Below, one piece after another: positions 1 through 9,451 of a DNA stretch of 64,000 nt. A program made the position numbers and the translations under genes. Position 1 is the stretch's first letter. Each line of letters begins with the position of its first letter. Where the stretch lies: contig NZ_CP132745.1 of assembly GCF_037477895.1 (NCBI RefSeq), forward strand, positions 248,001 to 312,000. Reading direction: 5' to 3'. This DNA comes from Mycetohabitans endofungorum. GTDB lineage: Bacteria > Pseudomonadota > Gammaproteobacteria > Burkholderiales > Burkholderiaceae. The notes beneath the pieces are model-generated. The model worked only from the letters and a program-made list of their open reading frames with translations. It had not been told where the DNA came from and ran no database searches.

Positions 1-1
1 A

Positions 2-1434
2 CTTTTCGTTAACCTGCTGCACAGCTTCGCTACGCGTGGTGTCTTTTTACCGATTACTGAGCTTGCTAATGGGCTTCGATTTGAATGCCGCTTTAAACCC
101 TCACCCGCAGAGCAGGCGGGTCAAAAGCCTGCCGCCTCAGCGCCGCCACGACTGTCTTCCAACGACGCGTTGACTCGTCCCTTGCCCACCCGACCGACGA
201 CGTATGATGACCTGCCGTCCGAACTGATTGCCCGGATCGGTGACTATGTACCCATTCAAGACGTGATGCCGTTCGCCACAGTCGATCGCCGCACGTATCA
301 TGCGATGCAAACTAGGCGTTTGGTTCACCGCTATTGGCAGCGGGCAAACCAGGCCGTCAGCTTGGCGTCAGTCAACCAGCTGCTGGACGAAATAGGCGGT
401 GCGTTGAGCAATCCAGCGCAGTATGTCGAACCCATTGATGCGCTGAGTCAGCGTCTGCAAGCGTTGCCAGAAGCCGAGCGAGTCGAGGCATTCAAGCGCG
501 TGTTTGCGGCTGCGGAACGTATCCCGCGGGACGGCGTGCAAATACAAAAAGCGCTATTACGTGCTTTTTTATTTTTCCTCCGAGCCGGCGTGCTGAACTA
601 TTCGACTTTGCTTATGCGATGGCGGAACGGCGCGCGCCCGGGCAAGACAATATCTGGGCGGAACTGGCTGACAGTTTGCAGTTCTTTTCGTTCCGCTCAC
701 CTTTTGCCGAGCAGCGTTATCAGGCGTTCTTGGCTCGGCTTGCGTCGCTGAAGGTATCCGAACAAGCGAAGCTTATCCCGGTATTGTCGAACTTGCTCCT
801 TTACTCCAATAAGACAGACCCGCGCGTCCCTGAACGCTATGCGCTCTTACGCGGACACGCGTTACAACTGCCGCCCTCTCATCAAGGTGCATCGGTCGGC
901 ATGTTAGCGAGTTGCGTACGGATTTTGCCAAAAGCAGAGCAGTTTGCCCAATACACGCAGATGCGTGATTGGGCGCTGTCGCTGCCTGACGAGCAGTGGG
1001 GGATTGCTTTGCAGTATTTGCCTGAAGGGCTTAAAGAGCTGTCGTATGAACAACGTGCGCAGGAGCTGACGTTGCTTGAGGGTCATTTAGCGCGCGTGCC
1101 TATGTCACAGCGTGTTTCGGCAGCGTTTGGACTACTCAAATGCCACTTGTTTTTAGACGATGTACAAATAAAGTGGGCCTGGCGGCAAGGTTTGAACCTA
1201 CTGAATGATGCGGGCGAAGCCGCTTTATGGGATTTGCTTCGCCAACTTCGGGCCGCTTGGGTGTTATCTGAGTTCAGCAATTTCAGATGGGAAATGGCAG
1301 TGGAGGAGATTACGCGCTTTATGGAGGCCAGCCAGTTCTCCGAGCCGGCGCGGGCGCGATTCCGGGCCAATGTAGATTGGCTCAGAAGTGAGCCAATAAT
1401 ATTTATTGAAACTGAACCCAGTATGCTTCGTTGA
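2..1434 (+). CDS. F-box-like protein, 5' cut by window edge, one frameshift
   Basis: The reading frame is open from base 2, so the true start may lie outside the window; the first convenient start inside is a TTG at 170. Just after it the sequence reads YDDLPSELIARIGDYVPIQD and continues to a conserved VDRRTY, an F-box-like pattern (LPxELxxxI...V.R..Y). F-box proteins recruit SKP1-cullin ubiquitin ligases in eukaryotes, so a bacterial copy suggests a translocated host-directed effector; no secretion signal could be judged. The frame breaks at a T-rich stretch near 566-576. The downstream frame (in use from about 574, ending at 1434) continues as a helical, leucine-rich region, so one T appears to be missing. 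It could be a pseudogene, a sequencing error, or a gene rescued by slippage. The F-box assignment is by motif only. Confidence 0.6.
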
Positions 1435-1770
1435 TCCAACGCCGGAACAAATACCGTCGTGCCATCGGCGCGCTGGCAAGGGTTCGTCGTTGTTGTCATG
1501 CAACCTGAGCGCCGCGAGATGCTCACCTGCAAGATCCAGCAAGGTCTGACGTCTGGCAGACGAACCCATTGGCAAGTGGGCCGGGCATCCTTAACTTTGC
1601 GATCTCTCGGCCCATCACTTTATTTTAGTCGAAACGATGCCTGTGAATCGTACAAATCAAGGACATGGCAGCAGTTGTCGAAGGCGTCACTCGTCGGCTT
1701 GCATTTCGTCGTCTTTGCCATGCTCATGCTCGTTCATGCCGTGCCTATCTTGCAAAGTGCATAACACGCT
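1435..1770. other. Intergenic region with an IS481-type terminal scar
   Basis: No convincing gene is seen. Bases about 1603-1648 (gatctctcgg...attttagt.gaaacgatg) match, with a few changes, the terminus of the IS481-like elements at about 43475-43525 and, in reverse orientation, at 54835-54890. This is therefore a solitary end left after loss of an element. Confidence 0.5.
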
Positions 1771-2868
1771 CTAGCCGAGCCAGCGCTCGACACCGAGCGT
1801 TAGCGCGTAACCTCCAGCGATCAGCCAGAGCTGTAACAGCGCGCCGGCGATCAGCGCACGTGGCCCAGCCTCGCGAATCTGCGCGACCCGAGTTTCGATC
1901 CCGAGCGCGGTCATCGCCATCGTCAGTGCGAAGGTGTCCAGGCTATTGAGGACGTGTGACACGTGCGACGGGATCACGTGCAGCGAGTTCACCAGCACCA
2001 GCATGAGGAAGCCGAGCGCGAACCACGGCACGGGCAACTTGCCGCGCCGCGTGCTACTGCCGGCCGGCTGTGCATCGCGCGCGGCACGGGCGATAAAGCC
2101 GGCGACTACAAAAATCGCCGGCACCAGCAGCATCACACGGGTCATCTTGACGATCGTCGCCACGTGTACCGTTTGCGCGTTGATCGCGCTGGCGGCGCCG
2201 ACCACTTGCGCCACCTCGTGAATGGTGCCGCCAAAGTATAGGCCGAGTCCGGTCGCGTCCAGGTAAAGCCATCCGGCATTGGCCATCAGCGGATAGACAA
2301 ACATCGACAGCGTGCCGAACAGCACCACCGTGCCGACCGCCATCGCGCTCTTGTGCGGCTTGGATTGCAACGTGGACTCGAACGCGACGACTGCCGCCGC
2401 ACCGCAGATCGCGCTGCCCGCGGCTGTGAGCAGTGCGGTATCCCGGTCCAACTTCAGCCATCGGGTTCCAACCCACCAGCCGATAGCCAGCGTCGCAGCG
2501 ACGACCACGACGGACATCGCCAGCCCGGCCAGCCCGACTTGCGCGATTTCCTGCAAACTGACACGTAGCCCAAAGAAGGCGACCGCGATGCGCAGCAGCT
2601 TGCGCGCGGAGAAGTTCACACCGGCAGCCCAACTGTCTGGCATGGCGATGCGCAATGCGTTGCCGTACACCGCGCCGCACGCGATGCCCACGATCAGCGG
2701 GCTCATGCCGAGCCCGGCGATGGGCGGCCACGCGGCCAATTGGGTGACCGCGAAGGCGAACAGCGCAACGAATAGCACGCCGTTGAGCAGCCCGCGACGT
2801 GACGCTGCGACAGCGCCCGCTGGCGTGCCCCGCGACGGCGAGGAGGACTCGGAAATTAAGAGGGACAT
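1771..2868 (-). CDS. YeiH/UPF0324-family putative sulfate exporter
   Basis: This is a polytopic inner-membrane protein of about 365 residues with roughly ten hydrophobic segments. It carries the family-typical N-terminal stretch LIVGIACGAVYGN, an internal GSAICGAAAVVAFE segment and GGTIHEVAQVVGAA. The family is predicted to transport sulfate or other small anions; the substrate is not proven. The start at 2868 is preferred because AGGTGA lies about 7 bases upstream; an alternative ATG at 2877 sits almost on that ribosome-binding site. It is divergent from the LysR gene at 2979, the classic yeiE-yeiH arrangement, so regulation by that LysR protein is likely. Confidence 0.9.
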   Translation of the reverse strand: MSLLISESSSPSRGTPAGAVAASRRGLLNGVLFVALFAFAVTQLAAWPPIAGLGMSPLIVGIACGAVYGNALRIAMPDSWAAGVNFSARKLLRIAVAFFGLRVSLQEIAQVGLAGLAMSVVVVAATLAIGWWVGTRWLKLDRDTALLTAAGSAICGAAAVVAFESTLQSKPHKSAMAVGTVVLFGTLSMFVYPLMANAGWLYLDATGLGLYFGGTIHEVAQVVGAASAINAQTVHVATIVKMTRVMLLVPAIFVVAGFIARAARDAQPAGSSTRRGKLPVPWFALGFLMLVLVNSLHVIPSHVSHVLNSLDTFALTMAMTALGIETRVAQIREAGPRALIAGALLQLWLIAGGYALTLGVERWLG

Positions 2869-2950
2869 GGCATTCACCTGAGAGATGACCTCGACAGCCT
2901 CATCGTAAAATGGATATAACGATATGAAAAATCGTCATTTGGGATGTAAA

Positions 2951-2969
2951 CTATCGGCTAATCTGATAG
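2951..2969. promoter_or_regulatory. Likely LysR-type operator between yeiH and lysR
   Basis: The inverted repeat CTATC-N9-GATAG sits 10 bases before the lysR ATG, in the divergent promoter region. Its size and position fit a LysR-type (T-N11-A style) autoregulatory site. This is inferred from position and symmetry only. Confidence 0.35.
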
Positions 2970-2978
2970 ATTAAGCGC

Positions 2979-3854
2979 ATGACCCCCGATCAACTTTTGA
3001 CTTTTGCAGCCGTCGCAGAACATCAGAACATCAGCCGGGCGGCCGAAGCGGTACATTTATCGCAACCAGCGGTGTCTGGACAGCTGCGGTTGCTGCAAGA
3101 GGAATTCGGTGAGCCGTTGTACGTGCGTGACGGCCGCGGCGTGCGGCTTACGGACGCTGGCCGGCAACTGGCTGTCCATGCCGCGCGGTTGCGCGACACA
3201 TGGCGGCAGGCGCATGCGCTGCGCGACGCGTTGCGGGGTCTGGAGTATGGCACATTGCGCATCGGTGCCAGCACGACGCCAGCCAGCTATCTGCTGCCCT
3301 ATCTGGTCGCGGACTTTCACCGCGCCCATCCCAATATCGAGATCCGCACCACCTATGGCAATACGAGCGATGTCTGCCATGTGCTGCAGGGGTTGGACAT
3401 CGCGCTGATTGAAGGCGGTGTGCCCGCCGAGCTGCCGGCTGACACGCGCGTGCATCCATGGCACGACGACGAGATTGTCGCGATCGTGCCAGCCGGTCAC
3501 CCGTTGGCCACCGATAGAGCCGTACCGTTGTCGCGGATTAGCCAGTTTCCGCTGATCTGGCGTGAGTCCGGCTCTGGCGTGCGGCACGAGGTCGAGCGCG
3601 CGTTTGCGCGGGCCGGCGCGCGCGCGCGGGTCGCGTTGGAGCTGGCCGGCGTCGAGGGCGTGAAGGAGGCGGTGCGCGCCGGCATGGGCGTGGGCTTTGT
3701 GTCGGCGATGGCGATGCGGCATGAGGATGCGCGCCTGACCAGCGTGTCGCTGGCGCCGCAACCGCTGACGCGGCGTTTCTCGATCCTGGTCATGCACGGT
3801 TCGGCGGCGTCGCGCGCGGCGCTCAAGTTCCTGGCCATTTGCAGCATCGATTAG
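2979..3854 (+). CDS. LysR-family transcriptional regulator (YeiE-like)
   Basis: The protein has 291 residues. An N-terminal winged helix-turn-helix (about residues 1-60: MTPDQLLTFAAVAEHQNISR, then AAEAVHLSQPAVSGQLRLLQ) is followed by a substrate-binding domain from about residue 88. It lies back to back with the YeiH transporter and probably controls it and itself through the intergenic palindrome. The effector is unknown; relatives next to yeiH respond to sulfur or redox signals, which is only suggestive here. There is no clear Shine-Dalgarno sequence before the ATG. Confidence 0.88.
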   Translation: MTPDQLLTFAAVAEHQNISRAAEAVHLSQPAVSGQLRLLQEEFGEPLYVRDGRGVRLTDAGRQLAVHAARLRDTWRQAHALRDALRGLEYGTLRIGASTTPASYLLPYLVADFHRAHPNIEIRTTYGNTSDVCHVLQGLDIALIEGGVPAELPADTRVHPWHDDEIVAIVPAGHPLATDRAVPLSRISQFPLIWRESGSGVRHEVERAFARAGARARVALELAGVEGVKEAVRAGMGVGFVSAMAMRHEDARLTSVSLAPQPLTRRFSILVMHGSAASRAALKFLAICSID

Positions 3855-4099
3855 AGTTAGTCTGCGTGGCGCGATGTGCAAACCCGTACGGACCATTCCA
3901 GCATCCATCAGGCGCGGACCTCGCGCCTTTTCGATGAGAAATCGGAACCGGTATGTGAATCGGAACCCATTTCAGAATTGGCTTTAAAAATGGACTCCAT
4001 CGCCTCTTACTGCGCGAGATGTTGGCATGCCTGTGCCACGCGGGGCGCCGACGGTGAGCTGAGGGTGCGCGCGTCAACACAGCGGCGCTGACGGCCGTA

Positions 4100-4747
4100 C
4101 TACGCGACCGCCCAGCCGCGCCGAATCAGCGCCGCGCACAGGAACCGATAGGGCGGCTCACCGCAGCGCAACAGTGGCGGCACGACCCATGGCGCGAGAC
4201 GGTAAGCGAGCACGGCGCACGTCATGCCGAGCAGCATGCCACAGCCGACATCCAGCGGGAAGTGGATGCCGGCATAGATGCGAGCCCAGCCGACCATCAG
4301 CCCGGCCAACGCCAGGGCCACTCCGGTCACCCGGGTGCCGGCGTGCAGCAGTAAGCTGCAGGCGACTGAGAAAGCGAGCGTGGTATGGTCGCTGGGCAGC
4401 GATGCGTCGTCGGCGTGGGCAATCCATGCGTGTCCCAAACCGATCGCGAACGGCCGTGGGTGGGGCCACATTGCACCGATGATTTGGGCGATCCCCAGGC
4501 CGAGCATGGCGGCCAATGCGGCTTCGACGAAATGGCCACGGCATGCTTGCGGGCGGGCGGCCGCACCGGTGAAGGCCACCGCATGCGTCGGGCGCGCGCG
4601 GCTCGGCACGCGTAACCAGCCGGCGATGAGCGTCGCCGGCATGGCCCAGATCAGCGCATTCGCGCAAAATGACATTAATGCGTGCAGCGTCGGCGACGGC
4701 GCACTCGCGTTGAGCAACAGGAACAGCGTTTGATTTAAGGATTCCAT
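4100..4747 (-). CDS. PAP2-family phosphatase (BcrC/undecaprenyl-diphosphatase type)
   Basis: This is a membrane phosphatase of 215 residues. The three PAP2 signature blocks are visible: a WPHPRPF block (KX6RP-like), PSDHTTLAFSVA (the PSGH motif with D for G), and ARIYAGIHFPLDV (SRX5HX3D-like). Proteins of this kind dephosphorylate undecaprenyl diphosphate or other lipid phosphates at the outer face of the inner membrane. The start MESLNQTLF at 4747 matches the usual N-terminus; the longer reading to 4798 adds a tail atypical of the family. Which lipid it uses cannot be told from sequence. Confidence 0.85.
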   Translation of the reverse strand: MESLNQTLFLLLNASAPSPTLHALMSFCANALIWAMPATLIAGWLRVPSRARPTHAVAFTGAAARPQACRGHFVEAALAAMLGLGIAQIIGAMWPHPRPFAIGLGHAWIAHADDASLPSDHTTLAFSVACSLLLHAGTRVTGVALALAGLMVGWARIYAGIHFPLDVGCGMLLGMTCAVLAYRLAPWVVPPLLRCGEPPYRFLCAALIRRGWAVA

Positions 4748-4932
4748 CGATTGGTGCAGCACGATTTTAGAAATGATGAGCGCCCGAGGATATCGCAACC
4801 ACCTTAACGTGTGCTAGGGCTGCGGCCACGGCACGCTTGGCGCGGCGGCGGGCTTCACAGGGCTGAAGCCATCCCGACTGGCATGCGCGGCTGACTGTGA
4901 TAGCCTCGGCACTCTTTCCGAGCCCTACATCC

Positions 4933-5298
4933 ATGCCCCGTCCGCCTTTTCTCTTTAACGATCCGCTGCGCGAGCACCTTGCCCGTGTCATCAGCGACCT
5001 GTTGCCGGAAACCGCCCACTTTACCGATACGCAGACCGAGGCCGGCCATCCGGCGCTGCGCATCGACTGGACAGTCTCGCCCTTTTCGCGGCGGCACTCG
5101 AAGGTCACGCTTGATGTGGTGTTCGTCGATTCGAGCCTGGCGCGCTATGCGGTCGCGCCGCCCAACGAGCGCGCGCGGGCCGAAGCCGTGCTGCGCGCCT
5201 ACTTAGAGGCGGTGATCGGTTCGATGGAAGAGCAGTATGCGCTGGGCAAGGAGATCGAGCCGGTGTCCGAGGTCGAACTCGGGCGCGAGTTCGCATGA
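4933..5298 (+). CDS. DUF3022 family protein
   Basis: A 121-residue soluble protein of the DUF3022 type, a small family that I know mainly from Burkholderiaceae. The start at 4933 (MPRPPFLFNDPLREHLARV) is chosen because the upstream extension to 4897 is low-complexity. No catalytic motif is visible and the function is unknown. The neighbours, a PAP2 phosphatase and a kinase on the other strand, do not indicate a role. Confidence 0.7.
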   Translation: MPRPPFLFNDPLREHLARVISDLLPETAHFTDTQTEAGHPALRIDWTVSPFSRRHSKVTLDVVFVDSSLARYAVAPPNERARAEAVLRAYLEAVIGSMEEQYALGKEIEPVSEVELGREFA

Positions 5299-5489
5299 CG
5301 CGTGCGTTGCGGCCAGGCGCACGCCACGCCGGATCGGCGCGATCGAATTGACGAGCGCCGGTGCGCTCGTGGATTTGTTTCGTGAAAGCAGGTTGCCGCA
5401 AAGCAACTTTATTCGGGAAGCAGGCCGCGCTTGATGCCTTTCTAGACAATCGCTTTGGCCGCTATCTATGAGACAGCCGGAGCGGAAAC

Positions 5490-6128
5490 TCATTCGGGCG
5501 TGAACGGCGGCCTGCCGGCAGCGAGGGGGAAGGGCTCAACGGAATGCGCTGGCGCGAGGAGCCGATCCTGCAGCGCGCGTCGGTCCGCGTCACATGGCGC
5601 ATCGTTGTCGAAAATCAGCAGTTGGGGGTAGTCGGCCGGATTGGGTTCGAAACGTCGCTGGCGATAGATTTCCCAATGTGCGAGCTTGTATGCGTCATTG
5701 GCGTTCGACCGCCGCACGATGCGCTCGCGCGCGATATGTTCCGACACGCTAACCCAGACCCAACGCACATCGACGTGCGCCGGCACGCGTAGCCAATCGC
5801 GATCGAAGATTCGCCGGTCGCGTACCTCCCGCGACAAGGGGCCGACGACAACCGCACTGATGCCCAGCGATACGTTTTCGCGCGCAGTGTCGAGCAGCCC
5901 CTGGTATTCGGGGTCACGCAACGTCTGTAGATAGACCGGGCTGTCGCGGTCGTTCGGGTCGTGCGTGAGCGCTTGCATCGCGACTGCGCTGTAGCGGCCG
6001 TACAGCGTGTCTTTGTCGAGCAGGCACAGCGGCTCGCGCGTGGCGTCGAGCAACGCCGGGACCAGTTGCTTAGCCAGCGTGGTCTTGCCCGCGCCGGCGT
6101 GCCCGCAAAAGAAAAGCAATCGAGTCAT
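5490..6128 (-). CDS. P-loop kinase-like ATPase
   Basis: The protein has 212 residues. The Walker A motif FFCGHAGAGKTTLAK lies at residues 5-19. A central LDKDTLYGRYSAVAMQALT segment and a late DNDAPCDADRR are reminiscent of zeta-toxin-like and gluconate-kinase-like AAA_33 small-molecule kinases. It probably phosphorylates a sugar, nucleotide or amino-acid derivative; the substrate is unknown. The start MTRLLFF at 6128 puts the P-loop at the N-terminus as usual, whereas the longer reading to 6218 has no homology-like content. It lies just downstream of cydX on the same strand. Confidence 0.75.
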   Translation of the reverse strand: MTRLLFFCGHAGAGKTTLAKQLVPALLDATREPLCLLDKDTLYGRYSAVAMQALTHDPNDRDSPVYLQTLRDPEYQGLLDTARENVSLGISAVVVGPLSREVRDRRIFDRDWLRVPAHVDVRWVWVSVSEHIARERIVRRSNANDAYKLAHWEIYRQRRFEPNPADYPQLLIFDNDAPCDADRRALQDRLLAPAHSVEPFPLAAGRPPFTPE

Positions 6129-6195
6129 CGTAGCGGCCGCCCGCAGCCCGCCTGGTGCAGCGTAACCGAGGCATGCGTGGGGCGGCTCATGCGGA

Positions 6196-6339
6196 TCAGT
6201 CGTGCCAACGACAGGCACGACCGTCCCGCGAGTCGGACCGCATCCGCGCCAGGTTCCTTTCGTTTTCCAGCCACATCGCGTTGATCACACCGAAGCCCAG
6301 CGCCACGCCGATACCCAGTATCCAGCAGAAGTACCACAT
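6196..6339 (-). CDS. cydX: CydX-like small subunit of cytochrome bd oxidase (orphan)
   Basis: A 47-residue single-span membrane protein beginning MWYFCWILGIGVALGFGVIN and continuing AMWLENE, which matches the CydX/YbgT pattern (MWYFxWILGxxLAxxFGxI...E). CydX stabilises the haem b595/d site of the CydAB quinol oxidase in the inner membrane. GGAGAA lies 5-10 bases upstream. It is normally encoded directly after cydAB, but no cydA or cydB is visible on either side, so the gene is separated from its operon or is a leftover copy. Confidence 0.75.
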   Translation of the reverse strand: MWYFCWILGIGVALGFGVINAMWLENERNLARMRSDSRDGRACRWHD

Positions 6340-6480
6340 TGCAGTTTTCTCCATTGGGTTGGATGCTGCCGCGCCGGCCGGCCGCAGCGGGACATAACCA
6401 TGCCCGATGGAGTAATGATGACCGCGCACGCGTGCGCACGCAAGCATCACGATGCACGATGCGTGGGACAGTAGGCGGCG

Positions 6481-6966
6481 TTAACCGTTCGCGGTGGTCG
6501 ACGGTGCCGCTTGCGGCACGTGGCTTGCCGACGGAATCAGCAACACCGGTAGCTGCGCGAGCCGCAGCGTTTGTTCCGCCACGCTGCCCAGCACCAGTCG
6601 GCGCACGCCGCGCCGTCCATGGGTACCGAGCACGAGCAGGTCCGCGTTGAACGCCTGTGCCGCCTGCACGATACACTCGGCAATCCCTTCGAGGGACGAT
6701 GTCGTCAATATCTGCGGCGTGCCGGCGATGCCTCGAGTACGCATCGCGTCAGCCGCCTCGTCGATCACGCGTTGGCCTTCCTCCGTCTGCGCGCGCATGA
6801 CGATTGACGGATCGTAGCCGGGCACCGAATAGTAGAGTGGGACGTCGTCGACGACGAAGATTGGCTGGAGCTGCGCGCTCTCGGACGCTGCAAGATCGAG
6901 CGCGGCGTTGAATGCATGACGCGAGGTGCGGCTGCCGTCGACGGCCACGAGGATGCGATGGTACAT
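6481..6966 (-). CDS. Universal stress protein, UspA family
   Basis: The protein has 161 residues. The N-terminus MYHRILVAVDGSRTSRHAF and the late GTHGRRGVRRLVLGSVAEQT carry the ATP-binding pattern GxxGx9G(S/T). It is an ATP-binding cytoplasmic stress protein. The start at 6966 is supported by AGGAG about 9 bases upstream; the longer reading to 7119 is artefactual. Some neighbours of usp genes in betaproteobacteria are low-oxygen genes, which would fit the nearby cydX, but this is inference. Confidence 0.9.
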   Translation of the reverse strand: MYHRILVAVDGSRTSRHAFNAALDLAASESAQLQPIFVVDDVPLYYSVPGYDPSIVMRAQTEEGQRVIDEAADAMRTRGIAGTPQILTTSSLEGIAECIVQAAQAFNADLLVLGTHGRRGVRRLVLGSVAEQTLRLAQLPVLLIPSASHVPQAAPSTTANG

Positions 6967-7430
6967 GCTGGCGTTCTCCTGGTGTGATGGTCCCTTCGTG
7001 CGCCCGAGCGTGCGCACGCACCTATGCATTATCGCCGCAAAGGGGGGGCGCAGCGTTTGCCGCTCCCCACGAGCCTGCCCGCCTCGTCGTGCGCTGCCTG
7101 TTGTTGCGGTGCGCGGCATGGGTGGCGCGTCACCCGTACAGTAGCGCGGTACCCACCGGCAGGTCGTCGACCATCAATGGCGTGCGATTGCGGGACGCAG
7201 GGGGAGGCTGTCTGCATTGGAATCTGCGCTCCTTGAAGCGTCGGATACGGGCGGCGTGATGCGCAAGTACGCTCCTCAACCGTCGCACGAAGACACACCG
7301 CGTCGCATCGATGTTTTATCGGACATCGTTAATAGAATCTTTGATTCGCTTTGTCCCTTGTTTTGACCTGCAACACCCTATAGTCTCGCCGGTGGCGTGG
7401 GCCGACTCGTGTTCGAACAAGGAGCGAACG
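6967..7430. other. Intergenic region, no gene recognised
   Basis: Holds the divergent promoters of the usp gene (leftward) and the nucleoside permease-like gene (rightward). The short open frames here have no recognisable domain. Confidence 0.4.
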
Positions 7431-8519
7431 ATGTTCAAAAAGCTGATTGGCGGTACCGTACTGGCGGCTGGTCTGGCGTGCGCCGGCCTCGGCAGTGGTC
7501 ATGCGGAACAAGCGGCAGACGTGGTGCAGGCGGAGCCGGCGCTGCATTCGGATTGGGCCGGCGGGTCCGGCCGCGCCGTCAAGGTGATGATCGTTTCGAT
7601 GTTCGGGCCGGAGGGCCAGGTATGGCTGGATCAGCTAGGGCCATGGCAGGCGATCCGTGTTCCGGGCTTGTCGTCCGACTATCCGTCTGTGCACTGCAAT
7701 CGCAGTGACGTTTGTGTGCTGACGACCGGCATGGGCCATGCAAACGCGGCGGCATCGACGATGGCGCTGGTCCTGTCCCGGCAGTTCGACCTGCGACGGA
7801 CCTATTTCATCGTCGCCGGGATCGCGGGCATCGATCCGGCGCAGGGCACGATCGGCTCTGCTGCTTGGGCGCATTACCTCGTCGATTTCGGTCTGCAGTG
7901 GGAACTAGATGCGCGTGAGATCCCCGCCGGATGGCAGTCCGGTTACCTCGGCGTCAACACGAAGAGTCCGGTAGAGAAGCCGCCGCTGGATTATCGCACT
8001 GAGGTATTCGAGCTAAACGACGCGCTGGTGCAGCGCGCGTTCGCATTGTCGCGCAGCGTGCAATTATCGGATAGCGCACCAGCGCAGGTGGCCCGCGCGC
8101 GGTTCGGCTACGCGCCGGCCAACCTGCCGCCGTCTGTGATCCAGTGCGATACGCTGGCGAGCGACACGTGGTGGTCCGGCACGCAGCTTGGTCAACGTGC
8201 GCGTGACTGGACGAAGCTGGTGACGCACGACAAGGGTGTCTATTGCACCACGCAGCAGGAGGACAACGCGACGTACGAGGCGCTCAAGCGGGGGGCCGCG
8301 GCGCACCGGGTGGACCTGTCGCGCGTGGCGGTGCTGCGCACCGGCTCGGATTTCGATCGACCGGCTGCGGGCCAGAGCAGCGCGGATAACCTACTTAACT
8401 ATGCGGCGCAAGGAGGCTTTCAGGTTGCGCTGCAGAACCTGTACCTGGCCGGCAACCCATTGGTGCAGGAGATCGTGACGCACTGGAAGGCTTGGCGCGA
8501 TGGCGTGCCGAAGCACTGA
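7431..8519 (+). CDS. Purine nucleoside permease (NUP)-like periplasmic protein
   Basis: The protein has 362 residues with an N-terminal signal peptide (MFKKLIGGTVLAAGLACAGL, cleavage near GHA-EQA). The mature part starts KVMIVSMFGPEGQVW and contains TTGMGHANAAAS and FIVAGIAGIDPAQGTIGSAA, typical of the purine nucleoside permease/NUP family, which is related to nucleoside phosphorylases. It is probably exported and binds or processes nucleosides in the periplasm. An AAGGAG sequence precedes the ATG by 6 bases. Despite the family name no membrane spans are present. Confidence 0.85.
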   Translation: MFKKLIGGTVLAAGLACAGLGSGHAEQAADVVQAEPALHSDWAGGSGRAVKVMIVSMFGPEGQVWLDQLGPWQAIRVPGLSSDYPSVHCNRSDVCVLTTGMGHANAAASTMALVLSRQFDLRRTYFIVAGIAGIDPAQGTIGSAAWAHYLVDFGLQWELDAREIPAGWQSGYLGVNTKSPVEKPPLDYRTEVFELNDALVQRAFALSRSVQLSDSAPAQVARARFGYAPANLPPSVIQCDTLASDTWWSGTQLGQRARDWTKLVTHDKGVYCTTQQEDNATYEALKRGAAAHRVDLSRVAVLRTGSDFDRPAAGQSSADNLLNYAAQGGFQVALQNLYLAGNPLVQEIVTHWKAWRDGVPKH

Positions 8520-8583
8520 GCTTCTCGCGCGCTCGTGTCGCTCGATGAAACGCGTGTGCCAAGCGGCAATCCTCGCGCATTAC

Positions 8584-8781
8584 TTAGTATCTCACCCAAT
8601 GCGGCGCATCGATCTCCATGCGCTCGTACGGACCCCGCCAGCGTTCGAGTCCGATCGATAGCGACGGATGGACGTAGCGGTCGCGCGTCGGCACTAGGTA
8701 TTGCACCGGAGCATGGGCGCGCCGCTTATGCGGCATACGCAGCCGTGGGACGATATTGGCCGCGACGCGGTAGACTTGCAT
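8584..8781 (-). pseudogene. Remnant of an alpha/beta hydrolase C-terminus
   Basis: The 65-codon frame contains PVQYLVPTRDRYVHPSLS followed by W...Y and IDAPHW. This resembles the last part of alpha/beta hydrolases (the acid-loop Asp in PTRDRYV and the catalytic His in APHW). The N-terminal domain and nucleophile are missing, so it is a fragment. It lies just upstream of ribA on the opposite strand. Confidence 0.45.
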
Positions 8782-8821
8782 CCCCGAAGCCCCTATGGCG
8801 GTGCGAATGATCGAGGTTACG

Positions 8822-9451
8822 ATGCAGCAACAACATTTTGACGAGGCCAGCGAATGCGCGGCGCACATTGCTAGCGCGACGCTGCCGACCCGCTATGGGA
8901 CTTTTGCGTCCCACGTGTTTCGCGTCAGGGGCGACGGCACGGAGCACCTGGCACTGGTCATGGGGGAGGTGCGCGCGCGCGAGGCGGTGCTCACACGGCT
9001 GCATTCGGAGTGCCTGACCGGCGATGTGCTCGGCTCGTTCCGCTGCGATTGCGGCGAGCAGTTGGACGCGGCGCTGCGCCACATCGCGGCCGAGGCGGCA
9101 GGCGTGCTGCTGTATCTGCGCGGACACGAAGGACGCGGCATCGGATTGTCGAACAAGATTCTCGCGTACGCACTGCAGGAGCAGGGCCGCGACACGGTCG
9201 ATGCAAACCGAGACCTTGGGTTGCCCGATGATGCGCGCGAATACGATTCAGCTGCCAGCATCCTGCGCTGGCTCGGGGTGTCGTCGGTACGATTGATGAG
9301 CAACAATCCGGACAAGTTTGACACGCTACGGCGCCATGGCATTCCCGTGCATGACCGCGTCGACCTCGCCATCCCGATGCGCGAGGAAAACGAACGCTAT
9401 ATCTGGGCTAAGCGCAAGCGCTTTGGCCACTATTTCAGCGAGAACGAATAG
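8822..9451 (+). CDS. ribA: GTP cyclohydrolase II
   Basis: It opens the imidazole ring of GTP to give the pyrimidine precursor of riboflavin. The 209-residue protein contains the zinc-binding block [20 protein letters not shown] (the C-x10-C-x-C arrangement), [10 protein letters not shown] for GTP/pyrophosphate chemistry, and the late [18 protein letters not shown] signature. The start at 8822 is chosen for a GAGG ribosome-binding site 6-9 bases upstream; upstream in-frame ATGs at 8795 and 8807 are possible. This is a stand-alone RibA without a fused RibB domain. No FMN riboswitch was recognised upstream. Confidence 0.93.
   Translation: MQQQHFDEASECAAHIASATLPTRYGTFASHVFRVRGDGTEHLALVMGEVRAREAVLTRLHSECLTGDVLGSFRCDCGEQLDAALRHIAAEAAGVLLYLRGHEGRGIGLSNKILAYALQEQGRDTVDANRDLGLPDDAREYDSAASILRWLGVSSVRLMSNNPDKFDTLRRHGIPVHDRVDLAIPMREENERYIWAKRKRFGHYFSENE

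Noticed and set aside
2054-2731. 225-residue minus-strand frame inside the YeiH gene
   Set aside because: Shadow frame rich in Arg/Gly with no domain, typical of high-GC DNA.
3057-3908. 283-residue frame opposite the LysR gene
   Set aside because: Antisense shadow; the LysR HTH and effector domain on the plus strand are clear.
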